64,000 nt of DNA from NCBI GenBank assembly GCA_016711045.1, contig JADJTT010000003.1, forward strand, positions 620,001 through 684,000, given 5' to 3'. Both the position numbers and the translations under genes were made by a program. This document shows positions 44,894 through 54,215 of the stretch, piece by piece (the first letter of the stretch is position 1; the number at the start of each line of letters is the position of its first letter). The stretch comes from Saprospirales bacterium. GTDB lineage: Bacteria > Bacteroidota > Bacteroidia > Chitinophagales > Saprospiraceae. The notes under the pieces are model-generated. The model was not told where the DNA came from. It saw nothing but the letters and a program-made list of their open reading frames with translations, and did not search any database.

Positions 44894-47343
44894 ATGAAAG
44901 CTAAATTTCTGTTTACCCTGATATTTGGAGCCTTGGCTATAGTGGGTTCCGCCCAACCGTTGAGCGGCGATTATACCATTAATTCGGCCATGGGCACTGG
45001 AGGTAACAACTTTCAATCTTTCACCGACTTCGCCGCCAGTCTTAATGCGAACGGCGTTTCCGGGGATGTAGTGGCCACCGTAGAGCCGGGCTCCGGCCCC
45101 TACGTGGAGCAGGTCGTGTTCAGCAGCATCGCCGGCACGGGGCCCAATGCCACCATCACCCTGGAAGGAAGCGGAGAGACCATCACAGCCCTTACCAATA
45201 CCGACAATCGCCATGTGGTGCGGCTAGCCAATTGCCAGTATTTCACCATCAACAACCTCCATGTGGCCTGGGACCCGACATCGACCAGCGGGTTCTATGC
45301 CATTCACATTTCAAACCGGCAACCACATCACGATCAGCAACTGTAATGTTGACATGTCGGGGGCAACCAGCACGCTCATAGGCGCTTACATCGCCTCCGG
45401 ATCGGAGACCAGCATCCTGGAGGGCGGCAACTTTCACGATATTACGATCACCCAGAACGTGTCGACCGGTGGGGATATGGCGCTTCGGTCTTCGGCCTGG
45501 CCTCTCCCCTGGCTACCCACATTGAAATTTCCTACAATGAACTGATCAGCGCCCATTCGAATTCGATTTATATCCGCGAAACCGATGGCGTGCATATTCA
45601 TCACAACTTCATCGACAAACTCACCACGCAGGTAACCTCCTGGAATGCCATCCAGATCGCCCAAAACGCCAATATCAACGCCGACATCCACGACAACTAC
45701 ATCCAGGTGTCGCAAACCGCAAATGGCACCTCGTCGACCGTCAGGGGCATCTACCTGTTCAACGGTACCGGGCACAAGGTCTACAACAACGTCATCACCA
45801 ATATCCAGCTCGTATCAGGCGATTTTACGGCCATTGAAGTGCGGACCGGAGCTACGGCGCCAGAGATCTATTTCAACACCATTTCCATCGATAACCCCGA
45901 AAATACTTCGGGCGACCTGGCCGGGATCAAGGAGAGTCTGACGAACACCAATAGCATTCTCCGGAATAACATGATCAGCATGTCTCAGCCCTGCACCGGG
46001 TTAAAATCGGGGCTAGTGCTTGCCACCAACTCCAACCCCATGACCGGCTTCAACAGCGACAATAACGACATTTATGTACCTGGAGGTAATGTGGCCCAAA
46101 AGGGATCTCTGATCAATTTCGTCTTCTACCCCACCCTGTCCGACTGGCAGGCAGTGAGCGGACAGGATGGGAACAGCTACAATCTCGACCCCGGGTTTTT
46201 CTCCCCGGCTGAGCCCAAACCGACCAACCAGGATCTGAACAACAAAGGCATCCAAATTGCCGGGATCAACGTGGACTACCTGAACGTGAATCGAAACAAC
46301 CCGCCCGACATCGGGGCCTATGAGTTTGGCGATTGTCCGCCGCCCAGTCCGCCTGCGGCTATTTTCGGAGAAAATGAATTATGCATCAACACTGCCGATG
46401 CCGGCTATTCCATCGACACCGTACCGGGCGCCATCAACTATGTCTGGACGGTGCCCAATGGAGCGACCATTACTTTCGGTCAAGGTTCAACCTCGATCAT
46501 GGTCGATTTTGGTACCCAGGGAGGTAATATAGGGGTAGCTGCGGAAGACACCTGTGGCTTAGGCCCTCCGGTGCTCCTGCCCATCACCCTGCTCACTGCC
46601 CCCCCTGCTCCAGGTATTGTTAGCGGTCCCGGCGCCGTTTGTGCAGGAGAAGCGGCTGTCACTTATTCTATTACGGATGTGCCTGGCGCGACTTCCTACA
46701 CCTGGAGCGTGCCGGCAGGGGTGACCATCATCTCCGGGCAGGGAACGCCTATTCTGATCGTGCAGATCGGCATGAGTACAGGCGGCACTATCTCGGTAAT
46801 AGCGGAAAACGATTGCGGAAGCAGTGCCGCATCCAATTACATCCTCCTCGTTTATCCACCGACTACCGTAACGCTCGACATTCCGGAAGATACCGTCTGT
46901 ATCAACACCGAGCCATTTGAGCTTACAGGAGGTAATCCCGTTGACGGGGTTTTCTCTGGTCCTGGCGTCCTCGATGGGACCTTTGAGCCTGGAGAAGCAG
47001 GCGTGGGTACCCACCTCATCACGCTAACCTATCAACATGCGTTCGGATGCACCGATGCCGCTACCGATGCGATTGTGGTGGATGTGTGCGCTGGAGTCAA
47101 TGACCCGTATGTAGGTAGAGGAGATTGGACTTTTACCCTAATCCTACTACCGGGGTGGTCCACATGCGAGGGGTCGTACCGGAGAATACCCATATCCGGG
47201 TATTTGACCGGCTGGGTCGTTTGATGTTGGAAAATACGGGCACGTCGACCGAGCTGGATCTTTCGGTGTATCCTGCGGGGCTTTACCTGATCGAAGTCCT
47301 CATTGATAAAGAAACACATGTACAACGAATAATAAAGCAGTAG
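44894..47343 (+). pseudogene. Secreted right-handed beta-helix protein with T9SS tail, at least three frameshifts
   Basis: Starts at ATG 44894 with signal peptide MKAKFLFTLIFGALAIVGSA. The N-terminal two thirds is a parallel beta-helix with repeats such as FTINNLHV, ITISNCNVDMSG, HIEISYNEL, HIHHNFIDKL and KVYNNVITNI. Then come two PKD/Ig-like modules (YVWTVPNGATI, YTWSVPAGVTI) and a T9SS type A tail (MDFYPNPTTGVVHM after TTG, LPAGLYLIEV-like YPAGLYLIEV). Breaks lie near 45310, 45480 and 47120. The coding potential is intact on both sides of each, so base errors are as likely as decay. About 815 residues if joined. Likely a secreted polysaccharide-binding or -cleaving protein. Confidence 0.7.
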
Positions 47344-47547
47344 ACGCTTGGTAAAAAACTGGTCTCGAGGGTCTCGCTGAGGTGTTCGCTTGCGAGCGAG
47401 GAGATTAAGATCATTGCAATAGGGTGACAATAATCACCCCTTGAAACTTGCGAAAACCCCTAAATTGGGCCTTCAAACAGAGAGGAGTCCCGAATTTTGG
47501 AGAAAAGCTGGGCGTTTAAATTCCCGCGCGGGGAAGGGGGGGGGCCG

Positions 47548-47582
47548 GTCGTTTAGAAAAGTTCGGGATGACTCATATTTCA
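47548..47582. mobile_element. Second end of the 44575-type element
   Basis: GTTTAGAAAAGTTCGGGATGACTCATATTTC closely matches, in inverse orientation, the left end of the element at 44575-44605. Only one end is recognised here; the rest of the gap 47344-47614 has GC-rich inverted stretches (CCCGCGCGGGG) and otherwise nothing clear. Confidence 0.5.
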
Positions 47583-47614
47583 AAACCTAAATTATTCATT
47601 AAACGTAGAAGCAA

Positions 47615-48007
47615 ATGAAAAACGTCGTATTTCTGGCTTTCCTGCTGGTATGCTTTCTGGGCGGCGCCCAAACAGCCAGCGCACAAGACTGGGCTGAACT
47701 AAAAGATTTCCATGGAGTGATGTCGCAAACATTCCACCCTATGCAGGAAGGCGATTTCAAGCCTATCCGCGAACGCAGTGGGGAAATGGCTCAAAAGGCA
47801 AAGGCAGTGGCTAAATCTGCCATTCCCGAACAATACAAAAACAAAGAGATCCTTCTGGCCGTGAAACAACTGGCAAAAGGCGGAAAATCACTGGACAAGT
47901 TGGTAAAAAAAGATGGTACGGACGAAGCTGTAGGCCAATCCCTGACGGCATTGCACGATGTATTTCACCGGATCATGGGGCTTTGTAACGATCATGAGGA
48001 TCATTAG
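47615..48007 (+). CDS. Small secreted helical protein
   Basis: 130 residues. Signal peptide ending at TASAQD. The mature part is all helical and Lys/Glu rich (KAVAKSAIPEQYKNKE, LLAVKQLAKGGKSLDKLVKK), ending with HDVFHRIMGLCNDHEDH. It resembles small four-helix periplasmic proteins, with His residues and one Cys at the end that might bind a metal or haem, but no CxxCH is present. Family not recognised. A long heptamer array follows its stop. Confidence 0.7.
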   Translation: MKNVVFLAFLLVCFLGGAQTASAQDWAELKDFHGVMSQTFHPMQEGDFKPIRERSGEMAQKAKAVAKSAIPEQYKNKEILLAVKQLAKGGKSLDKLVKKDGTDEAVGQSLTALHDVFHRIMGLCNDHEDH

Positions 48008-48206
48008 TGATTGGTAACTGGTAACTGGTGACTGGTGACTGGTAACTGGTAACTGGTAACTGGTAACTGGTAACTGGTAACTGGTAACTGGTAACTGGTA
48101 ACTGGTAACTGGTAACTGGTAACTGGTAACTGGTAACTGGTGACTGGTGACTGGTGACTGGTGACTGGTGACCTGGTGACTGGTAACTGGTAACTGATGA
48201 CTGGTG
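48008..48206. repeat. Long heptanucleotide tandem array (CTGGTAA type)
   Basis: About 28 units of CTGGTAA or CTGGTGA, with one eight-base unit near 48171. The array fills the gap between the stop at 48007 and the HD gene start at 48219. Because the period is 7, all three frames repeat every 21 bases; on the minus strand it makes artificial seven-residue repeats. No direct function seen. Related in type to short arrays at 3535, 38606 and 51220. Confidence 0.95.
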
Positions 48207-48218
48207 AATCGGGGTGAT

Positions 48219-48856
48219 ATGATTGATAAGACTATAGCTTTCGTGAAAGATACCCTGGCGGGTGCGGAGGCTGGACACGACTGGGCGCATACCCGGCGCG
48301 TGTGGAAAAACGCGGAAGAGATCGCGCGGCACGAAGCCGTTGATCCGCTTGTGGTGGCGCTTGCGGCGCTGCTGCATGATATTGCCGACGCCAAATTTCA
48401 CGAGGGGGATGAAGAGATTGGTCCGAGGAAGGCGAGGGCCTTCCTCGAATCGATTTCGGTAGATGAATCGATCATTGACCACGTCGAACAGATCATTCGA
48501 AATATTTCCTTCAAAGGGGGCAACTTCGCCCCCTCTTTTCATTCTCCCGAGCTGGCTGTTGTGCAAGATGCCGACCGGCTCGACGCCCTCGGCGCTATCG
48601 GCATCGCCCGTGCTTTCCACTACGGTGGCTTCCGCAACCGGGAGCTCCACAATCCCGACATCGCGCCCAACTTCCAGATGTCAAGGAGGAGTACAAAAGC
48701 AGTACGGCGCCTACCATCAACCATTTCTACGAGAAACTCCTGCTGCTGAAAGACCGCATGCATACTGTCACCGGCCGGCGCATGGCCGAGAGCCGGCACC
48801 GGTATATGGAAGGTTTTTGGAGCAGTTTTTTGGAGGAGTGGGAAGGGAGGAGGTGA
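48219..48856 (+). CDS. HD-domain hydrolase (single frameshift near 48685)
   Basis: About 212 residues from ATG 48219; a GTG upstream lies within the repeat array. HD motifs: GHDWAHTRRV (His), LAALLHDIADAKFH (His-Asp), and a later Asp in VVQDADRLDALGAIG, as in YedJ/YpgQ-type phosphohydrolases. The frame breaks at about 48685, where TCAAGG should be TCAAAGG; after it the expected tail SKEEYKS...HFYEKLLLLKDRM continues to the stop at 48856. Members act on nucleotides or (p)ppGpp-like substrates; the substrate here is unknown. Confidence 0.8.
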
Positions 48857-49050
48857 GCAGGAATAGCCCCCTTTATACAAAAAATTCACCAAACAAAGGT
48901 GACATCGGTCAATTCCGTTTTGTGCCAAATGTCATTTTCTCGTAATTTACCTGACTCTAATTTTAGCCCATCTTTATTCGCACACATTTACCATTGGTAT
49001 TTCACAACGTAAAATGGATTTCTTGCCGTCCACTATCTAAAAATTGAAAT

Positions 49051-49440
49051 CATGAGAAGATTTAATTTCATTCACCTTTGCTACAGCCCTTTTTGGTTGT
49101 GCTCTTTTTCAGTCAGTGTTTTTACGATACCATCGTCCCCGACCCCATTATATTACCTGATGAGGTCAGCTTCCAGGCAGATATCCTTCCCATTTTCAAT
49201 GCCAGCTGCAATATGAGCGGATGCCATAATACGGGAGGTATTGCTCCGGACCTGTCAGAAGCCAATGCGTTTACTTCTTTGATCGCAGGGAGCTACGTAG
49301 TAAAGACCGCTCCTGAAACCAGCGTATTATATCAATGGATGCTAGGCAACGAGGCGATCAACATGCCTCCATCCGGGCCGAACGCTACCTATAACGCGTT
49401 GGTATTGCAATGGATAACCGAAGGTGCTTTTAACAATTAA
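49051..49440 (+). CDS. Lipoprotein-like c-type haem domain protein, uncertain N-terminus
   Basis: The ATG at 49051 (MRRFNFIH) precedes a hydrophobic signal, but the frame of the main body opens only after about 49078, so one or two shifts are likely in the signal peptide. The body contains ADILPIFNASC, then CNMSGCHNTGG, a CX4CH haem-binding-like motif common in Bacteroidota. It ends with MPPSGPNATYNALVLQWI, the typical end of this cytochrome-like domain. About 125 residues. Its stop lies 11 bases before the DUF5777 gene, so the two form an operon. Role: electron transfer at the envelope is inferred. Confidence 0.6.
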
Positions 49441-49451
49441 AAACTAAAGAC

Positions 49452-50444
49452 ATGATTTCCAATAAATTTTCCCCCTCTAGCCTGCAGCTGATTTTGATGC
49501 TGCTCGTGTTTACGATTTCTGGCACTACCCTTTTTGCCCAAAAAGACGCTGATGTGAGCGCTATTCCCATTCTCAGCAGAGGTATTCAACGGGTAGGAAA
49601 CACGTTTGAAAGCGCATGGCTTATCGACAACCAAACCACCCAGGTCCCCCTGAAAAGGACCGGTGAATTCGACATTTTGCACCGATTTGGAACCATCCAA
49701 AACGGATACAGCGACATGTTTGGATTTTATGCGCCATCCAACATCCGTATTGGCTTGAGCTATGTGCCCATCAACAACCTGCAAATCGGATTTGGTTTCA
49801 CCAAAGAGCGGTTGCTCTGGGATTACTTCGCCAAATATGCCATTCTTCGAGAGGAAAAACAAGGTGGTAATTCTCCTGTTAGTTTGACTTACTTCGTCAA
49901 TATGGGCCTGGATACCCGGCCTAAAGACAACTTCAAACACGTTCAAAACCGCTACAGCTTTTTCCACCAGTTGATGGTGGCCCGCAAGCTTACCCGCGAC
50001 CTTTCCCTGCAGGCGTCCGTCAGTCTGTCGCATTTCAATACCGTACCCGGGGTCCTCAATGACAAAGGTGAGGTGGAAAAAGAAATGTTGCACGACCATA
50101 TCGCAGTTGGTGTACTGGGACGTTACAAAATCTCTGACGCTTTTGCATTTATTGCAAACTTCGATATGCCTATCACGAATCACCCGACCAACAATCCGTT
50201 GCCAAACCTAAGTGCCGGGATAGAGATCGCCACTCCACTGCATGCCTTCCAGGTATTTGTGGGCAATTACAAGTGGATCGTTCCGCAATACAACAACATG
50301 TTCAACCAAAATGACTTAAAGGATGGCGCCTTCCTGATCGGCTTTAATGTAACCCGACTCCTGGATTTACAGGAAGAAAGCCTGCTGGACATGATGTTCC
50401 ACCGCAAATCGAAAATGAATCTGGAGGAAGGGGAACACCACTAA
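49452..50444 (+). CDS. DUF5777-family outer-membrane beta-barrel protein
   Basis: 330 residues. Signal peptide up to about residue 29 (TISGTTLFAQ). Family features: QTTQVPLKRTGEFDILHRFG, GFYAPSNIRIGLSYVP, LQIGFGFTK and alternating barrel strands through the rest. Probably an outer-membrane porin-like barrel; it travels with small cytochrome-like genes. Same operon as 49051, followed by a hairpin terminator. Confidence 0.85.
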   Translation: MISNKFSPSSLQLILMLLVFTISGTTLFAQKDADVSAIPILSRGIQRVGNTFESAWLIDNQTTQVPLKRTGEFDILHRFGTIQNGYSDMFGFYAPSNIRIGLSYVPINNLQIGFGFTKERLLWDYFAKYAILREEKQGGNSPVSLTYFVNMGLDTRPKDNFKHVQNRYSFFHQLMVARKLTRDLSLQASVSLSHFNTVPGVLNDKGEVEKEMLHDHIAVGVLGRYKISDAFAFIANFDMPITNHPTNNPLPNLSAGIEIATPLHAFQVFVGNYKWIVPQYNNMFNQNDLKDGAFLIGFNVTRLLDLQEESLLDMMFHRKSKMNLEEGEHH

Positions 50445-50462
50445 TCCTATCCTTTTTTCGTT

Positions 50463-50506
50463 AAGAGAGAAGCACATCGGCCGATGCCGTTGTGCTTCTC
50501 TTTTAT
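50463..50506 (+). terminator. Terminator after the DUF5777 gene
   Basis: GAGAAGCACA pairs with TGTGCTTCTC over a GC-rich loop and is followed by TTTTATT. It lies 19 bases after the stop at 50444. Confidence 0.7.
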
Positions 50507-50549
50507 TCACTGATGTCCCGCAGGAAATAACCTCATCACGCCTAACAAC

Positions 50550-50711
50550 CACTCACCCCCGCCCCCTCTCTCCAAAGAGAGGGGAGCTTTTTGAGCTTTA
50601 AATATGAAGTTTCTGACCATTAACGCTTATGCAAAACGGGGGGAAGATTTGGAATTTCTTCAAGTGCCAAGAGCTCCCCTCTCTCGGGAGAGAGGGGTCG
50701 GGGGTGAGTGC
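50550..50711. repeat. Large inverted repeat with GC-rich arms
   Basis: The gene-free gap of 311 bases (50445-50755) holds this element. Arm CACTCACCCCCGCCCCCTCT pairs with AGAGGGGTCGGGGGTGAGTG at the other end (one mismatch), and the inner arms GAGAGGGGAGCT / AGCTCCCCTCTC also match. The middle is about 70 bases of unique sequence. The GC-rich inner core resembles that of the element at 44575, so both may be one non-coding repeat family. Confidence 0.75.
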
Positions 50712-50755
50712 GAAAAAGGCGTATCTGCGTAACTCGAGTTATTAACCCACAACCC

Positions 50756-51222
50756 ATGCTCATGAAAGCCTTCCAGGACCACTACCCCCCGATTTCGCCC
50801 ACTGCTACGGATGCGGGCACCTCAATCCCTATGGCCACCAACTCAAAAGCTTTTGGGATGGGGAGGAAACAGTTGCGGAATTTACCCCCCAACCCTACCA
50901 CACCGCCATCCCCGGTTATGTATACGGCGGACTGATCGCCTCCCTTATCGACTGCCACGGCACCGGCAGCGCCGCTGCCGCTATGGCACGCTCCCAAAAC
51001 CGGGAGATCGACAGCGAGCCCCCCCTCCGATTCGTGACAGCATCCCTAAAGGTCGACTACCTCCGCCCTACCCCGCTGGGGCCTCCGCTCAAACTTCGGG
51101 GTACCATCGCCGAAGTGAAAGGCCGCAAGGTCGTCGTGCATATCACGCTCTCCGCCAATGACGAAGTGTGTGCAAAAGGAGAAGTGGTGGCGGTCGTGAT
51201 GCCCGAAGGGATGGGCCGGTGA
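50756..51222 (+). CDS. PaaI-type hotdog thioesterase (single frameshift near 50790)
   Basis: About 155 residues from ATG 50756 (or 50762). After the break the sequence reads CYGCGHLNPYGHQLKSFWDG, IPGYVYGGLIASLIDCHGTG, ASLKVDYLRPTPLG and VHITLSANDEVCAKGEVVAV, the features of the PaaI/hotdog thioesterase family with its catalytic G-G region. A CCCCCC run at about 50790 is one base short. It should hydrolyse acyl-CoA thioesters; chain type unknown. Its stop codon is itself part of a heptamer array. Confidence 0.8.
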
Positions 51223-51247
51223 GCAGTGAGCGGTGAGCAGTGAGCAG
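51220..51247. repeat. Heptanucleotide tandem repeat overlapping a stop codon
   Basis: Four units of TGAGCAG (one TGAGCGG). The first TGA is the stop of the thioesterase gene. Confidence 0.85.
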
Positions 51248-51255
51248 TAGTGACG

Positions 51256-51347
51256 CCATACCTGGCGTCCCTTTTTAGCCATACCTGGCGTCCCTTTTTA
51301 GCCATACCTGGCGTCCCTTTTTAGCCATACCTGGCGTCTCTTTCCGC
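51256..51347. repeat. Four direct 23-bp repeats
   Basis: CCATACCTGGCGTCCCTTTT with a TAG end is repeated at 51256, 51279 and 51302, and a fourth, diverged copy starts at 51325. There are no spacers, so it is not CRISPR. A similar GACGCCAnACTGGCGTC motif occurs after another stop at 59864. Confidence 0.9.
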
Positions 51348-51386
51348 ACCTGCCGTATTTTACCACCATATACCATCTCCGCGGCA

Positions 51387-52340
51387 CTACGCCCCGGTAT
51401 CCGTAAAACCACAGACCATAAAAAATCCTCGCAAATCCCCTGCCGGAAGAAATAACTCCTGGCCCGAACCACTGCGGCTGGCGATACGCCGGCCGGTGAG
51501 ATCGTAGAGCACCAGTTCCTGGATTTGGCCTTGTGAGGTGTGGGCCCATATGCCTTCAGGGCCCCAGGTAAGCGTGATCGGGTTTTCAGGATTCACCTCT
51601 GATACCGCATTTATTTCATCTCCACATTGGGTGTATAGGGAAAATGGCAGCTGCATGGTGGCAGTTCCCTGGTCAACTGTGCCGGACAATTGGGACGACC
51701 AGAATTGAGATTGCGCTTCGTACAATCCATAATACGGTTGCCCCCCTGTCGGATTATCGTCGGTGTGGATGGAGAGCGAATAATCGCCACTGGGCAAACA
51801 AAGCGTGTCCTGATATTGCTGCACCGTATCCTCCAATGAAAAGTCTTTCGAAACCTGCACGATTCCCAATGCATCTGTAATCGAATAGGTATAACTGGCA
51901 TTGACCAAAGCGCCCCCAAAATTGGTCAGGTCAAAAACCAGGGTATGGCATACCGTGTCGGGGCAAAGCGGTTCGGAAATGTCGAAAGTACAGGCGAGGG
52001 AGTCGTAAAAACCAGTCCACAGTTCAAGGGTTCCTTCAAAAATGCCGGGCGGAATAGCAGCGTCGGGATAAATATTCATGGCAGAAATATGGTATTGCCC
52101 GATCCCGAAAAAGTTGACTACTTCTTTGGCGATGGTGTCTCCGTTGGTATCGTAGAGAATGAACCCTGGGTAGCTGAAAATATCCGGACTGCCATTAGCT
52201 ACTTCGACTAACAAAACGGTATCCCGGAAGGCATCGTAGCGAATGTCCTGGATAGTGACCAAGTCACAGACAGACTGGGCAAGGGCAACTTCGTAGAAGC
52301 CCCCGAAAGCCAGCGTGCATAAAAGGTATATTTTTTTCAT
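51387..52340 (-). CDS. Secreted protein with partial T9SS tail
   Basis: 317 residues, signal peptide MKKIYLLCTLAFGGFYEVALA. The mature part has CARDB/Ig-like beta modules (VCDLVTIQDIRYDAFRDTVL, YSYSITDAL-type strands). The end (LVLYDLTGRRIASRSGSGQE, LPAGDLRGFFMVCGFTDTGA) looks like a T9SS type A tail that stops about ten residues short. A one-base shift would continue it (AAEMVYGGKIRQVRKE) into the 23-bp repeats, so the end may be frameshifted. Function unknown. Confidence 0.7.
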   Translation of the reverse strand: MKKIYLLCTLAFGGFYEVALAQSVCDLVTIQDIRYDAFRDTVLLVEVANGSPDIFSYPGFILYDTNGDTIAKEVVNFFGIGQYHISAMNIYPDAAIPPGIFEGTLELWTGFYDSLACTFDISEPLCPDTVCHTLVFDLTNFGGALVNASYTYSITDALGIVQVSKDFSLEDTVQQYQDTLCLPSGDYSLSIHTDDNPTGGQPYYGLYEAQSQFWSSQLSGTVDQGTATMQLPFSLYTQCGDEINAVSEVNPENPITLTWGPEGIWAHTSQGQIQELVLYDLTGRRIASRSGSGQELFLPAGDLRGFFMVCGFTDTGA

Positions 52341-52419
52341 GCCGGCAAAATAAGCCCAAAATGCCCTCCTGCCAACAACCGCGCGCTACTATCTATTCGT
52401 TTGAACAAAGCGCGACAAA

Positions 52420-54072
52420 TCACTGACACCCTGCAATCAACTTCTCCAGCGAAATGCGCAGGGATTTGGCGGCGATGATGTCGGCTACCTCAAACTGAAG
52501 CGTAGAAACATAACCCGGCTTCTCTTTTTCCATGCTGGAAATGATGTTTTGCTTTTTCAGGGTTTGTACCTGCACACCCACCGTCTTTTTATTGACCACG
52601 ATCTTCACCTGATCCGGATCAAGGTCGTAGGCGTTGAACTCATAGGAGGACTCCGATGGTTTTTTCTCGTCGTTGTCCCTGACCACATAATTCCACTTGC
52701 AGTGTTCCTCCCCAGACTGAGCCGATAATACCTGGGAAATCCCACTATCCGGGGCCTTCCCTTCGTCTATCCAGCGCTGCACATCCTCAAATTTTCCAAA
52801 GTTCACCTCTTCCGGACATTGATCGATAATAGAGGGGAGCAAATGGGCTACCAATCGGCCTTTTTCCACATCGGAAAGATACAGCACAATTTCATCGTCG
52901 TAATTTTGTTGTGCCTCGTCTTTGGCCACCCAGATATAATCGTTCTTTTTTTCCGTACTAATGTGGATTTCCACCCGTTCATCATCCATTTCCAGTTTGA
53001 CGGTCTTGGGGTCAAGGTCGCCAAAATGAAAGGCGTATTCCATCCTGGTGTCGCCCTGGACCTCCTTCAGGCGGCTTTGACAACCTGGGGTGAGGGATAC
53101 GTCATACGCGTTTTTTCCCGCGGTAAATTTGCCGAGGTTATCCGTGATCCGGCTAAAATTTTCAGTAGCCTTTCCAGGTATGGGCAATCGATTTTGAATG
53201 GCTTTTTCGCCGAAAGGGATCAACTTTTCCAGTACAGCAACCAGCAGTTTTCCCTGGTCGGGATTAGCTACCCGGATATAGACAGCCTTGGCATAGTCCT
53301 GCTGTACGCCTTCCCTTTCCATATAGACCCAGGCCAGATTGTCTTTGGTGATCGCCTCGACAAGGGCATTGGCTCCCGAAATTTGAAGCCTTACGGCGCC
53401 TGGCTTCAGGTCGCCCAGGCTCCAGATCGCGGTTTCCTGTTTATTGTTCCGCGAAGTGCTCGCCACGACGTTGAGGTTGAATCGGTCTGAATAGTCCGGC
53501 ATTTGAGAAAGGCGCTGGCGGTAGTCCGTTCCGTTGAGCGACAGGTCATCGACTAGACTCATTAGCTGCGCCACCAGCTGTTCGTCCGTTTTTCCCTCCA
53601 TATCGGCTACTTTCCCCCATTCCAAAACAGCCTGGGGAACAGCCGCCAACAGGTATCCTTCGATTTCCCGGGCGTTGTCGATACCCTGCCCGTAAATGGA
53701 CAGGTTGTCGGTATATCCGGAAAGGCTGCCGTCTTTGAAATATTGGATATACTTCTGCCCTTTATCCACCCGCAGGTTGATACGCAAGGCGTCTTTCGAA
53801 TCTTCGACCCGCAGCGATTTGGAGTCGATATCTGCCAGGTTAAGCCGCCATTGTTCGTCGATCGACTTATCCTTCCCAGTGGTCGTAGTGCGCTGGTATA
53901 TCAACAAATAGGGTTTTCCTTCCACCGTTTCGACAGATTGAGAATAGGTCGCTTTGGGTCCTTCCACTTCCTGCATGGATTTGGCAAGGTTGGCTGTAAT
54001 AGCGGTGAGGGAAGCCTGGGCGGACAATCCAAAAGCGCCCAAAAGGAGCAAAAAAGTGCTTAATGATCGCAT
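52420..54072 (-). CDS. Secreted protein with four internal repeats, unknown function
   Basis: 550 residues with a signal peptide (MRSLSTFLLLLGAFGLSA). A unit of about 75 residues occurs four times: a strand ending NLADIDSKSLRVED, SLGDLKPGAVRLQI, HFGDLDPKTVKLEM or NAYDLDPDQVKIVV; then a Y/W-containing strand (KYIQYFKDG, DYIWVAKDE); then a helix such as GRLVAHLLPSIIDQC. The copies are joined by variable linkers. The family was not recognised. Internal repetition suggests a multi-domain binding protein in the envelope. Confidence 0.78.
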   Translation of the reverse strand: MRSLSTFLLLLGAFGLSAQASLTAITANLAKSMQEVEGPKATYSQSVETVEGKPYLLIYQRTTTTGKDKSIDEQWRLNLADIDSKSLRVEDSKDALRINLRVDKGQKYIQYFKDGSLSGYTDNLSIYGQGIDNAREIEGYLLAAVPQAVLEWGKVADMEGKTDEQLVAQLMSLVDDLSLNGTDYRQRLSQMPDYSDRFNLNVVASTSRNNKQETAIWSLGDLKPGAVRLQISGANALVEAITKDNLAWVYMEREGVQQDYAKAVYIRVANPDQGKLLVAVLEKLIPFGEKAIQNRLPIPGKATENFSRITDNLGKFTAGKNAYDVSLTPGCQSRLKEVQGDTRMEYAFHFGDLDPKTVKLEMDDERVEIHISTEKKNDYIWVAKDEAQQNYDDEIVLYLSDVEKGRLVAHLLPSIIDQCPEEVNFGKFEDVQRWIDEGKAPDSGISQVLSAQSGEEHCKWNYVVRDNDEKKPSESSYEFNAYDLDPDQVKIVVNKKTVGVQVQTLKKQNIISSMEKEKPGYVSTLQFEVADIIAAKSLRISLEKLIAGCQ

Positions 54073-54215
54073 ATAAATTGGTTTTTGAGTGGAAAAATGC
54101 AGTCCAAATATAACCAGGATTGAACAGGTTTAAAAGAGGCCCCGCAAACATTGACATAAGTCATTGTGGAAATATTCGTTTTGGGGTACCTATGTGCAAG
54201 CAAATTATCTTAACC

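Noticed and set aside
48008..48206. CRISPR array
   Set aside because: The units are continuous 7-mers without spacers, and no cas gene is present.
47888..48650. Two minus-strand frames with seven-residue repeats (SYQLPVT) across the heptamer array
   Set aside because: They are translations of the CTGGTAA repeat and the antisense of real genes; no start context or domain supports them.
51256..51347. CRISPR-like 23-bp repeats
   Set aside because: Repeats are directly adjacent with no spacers.
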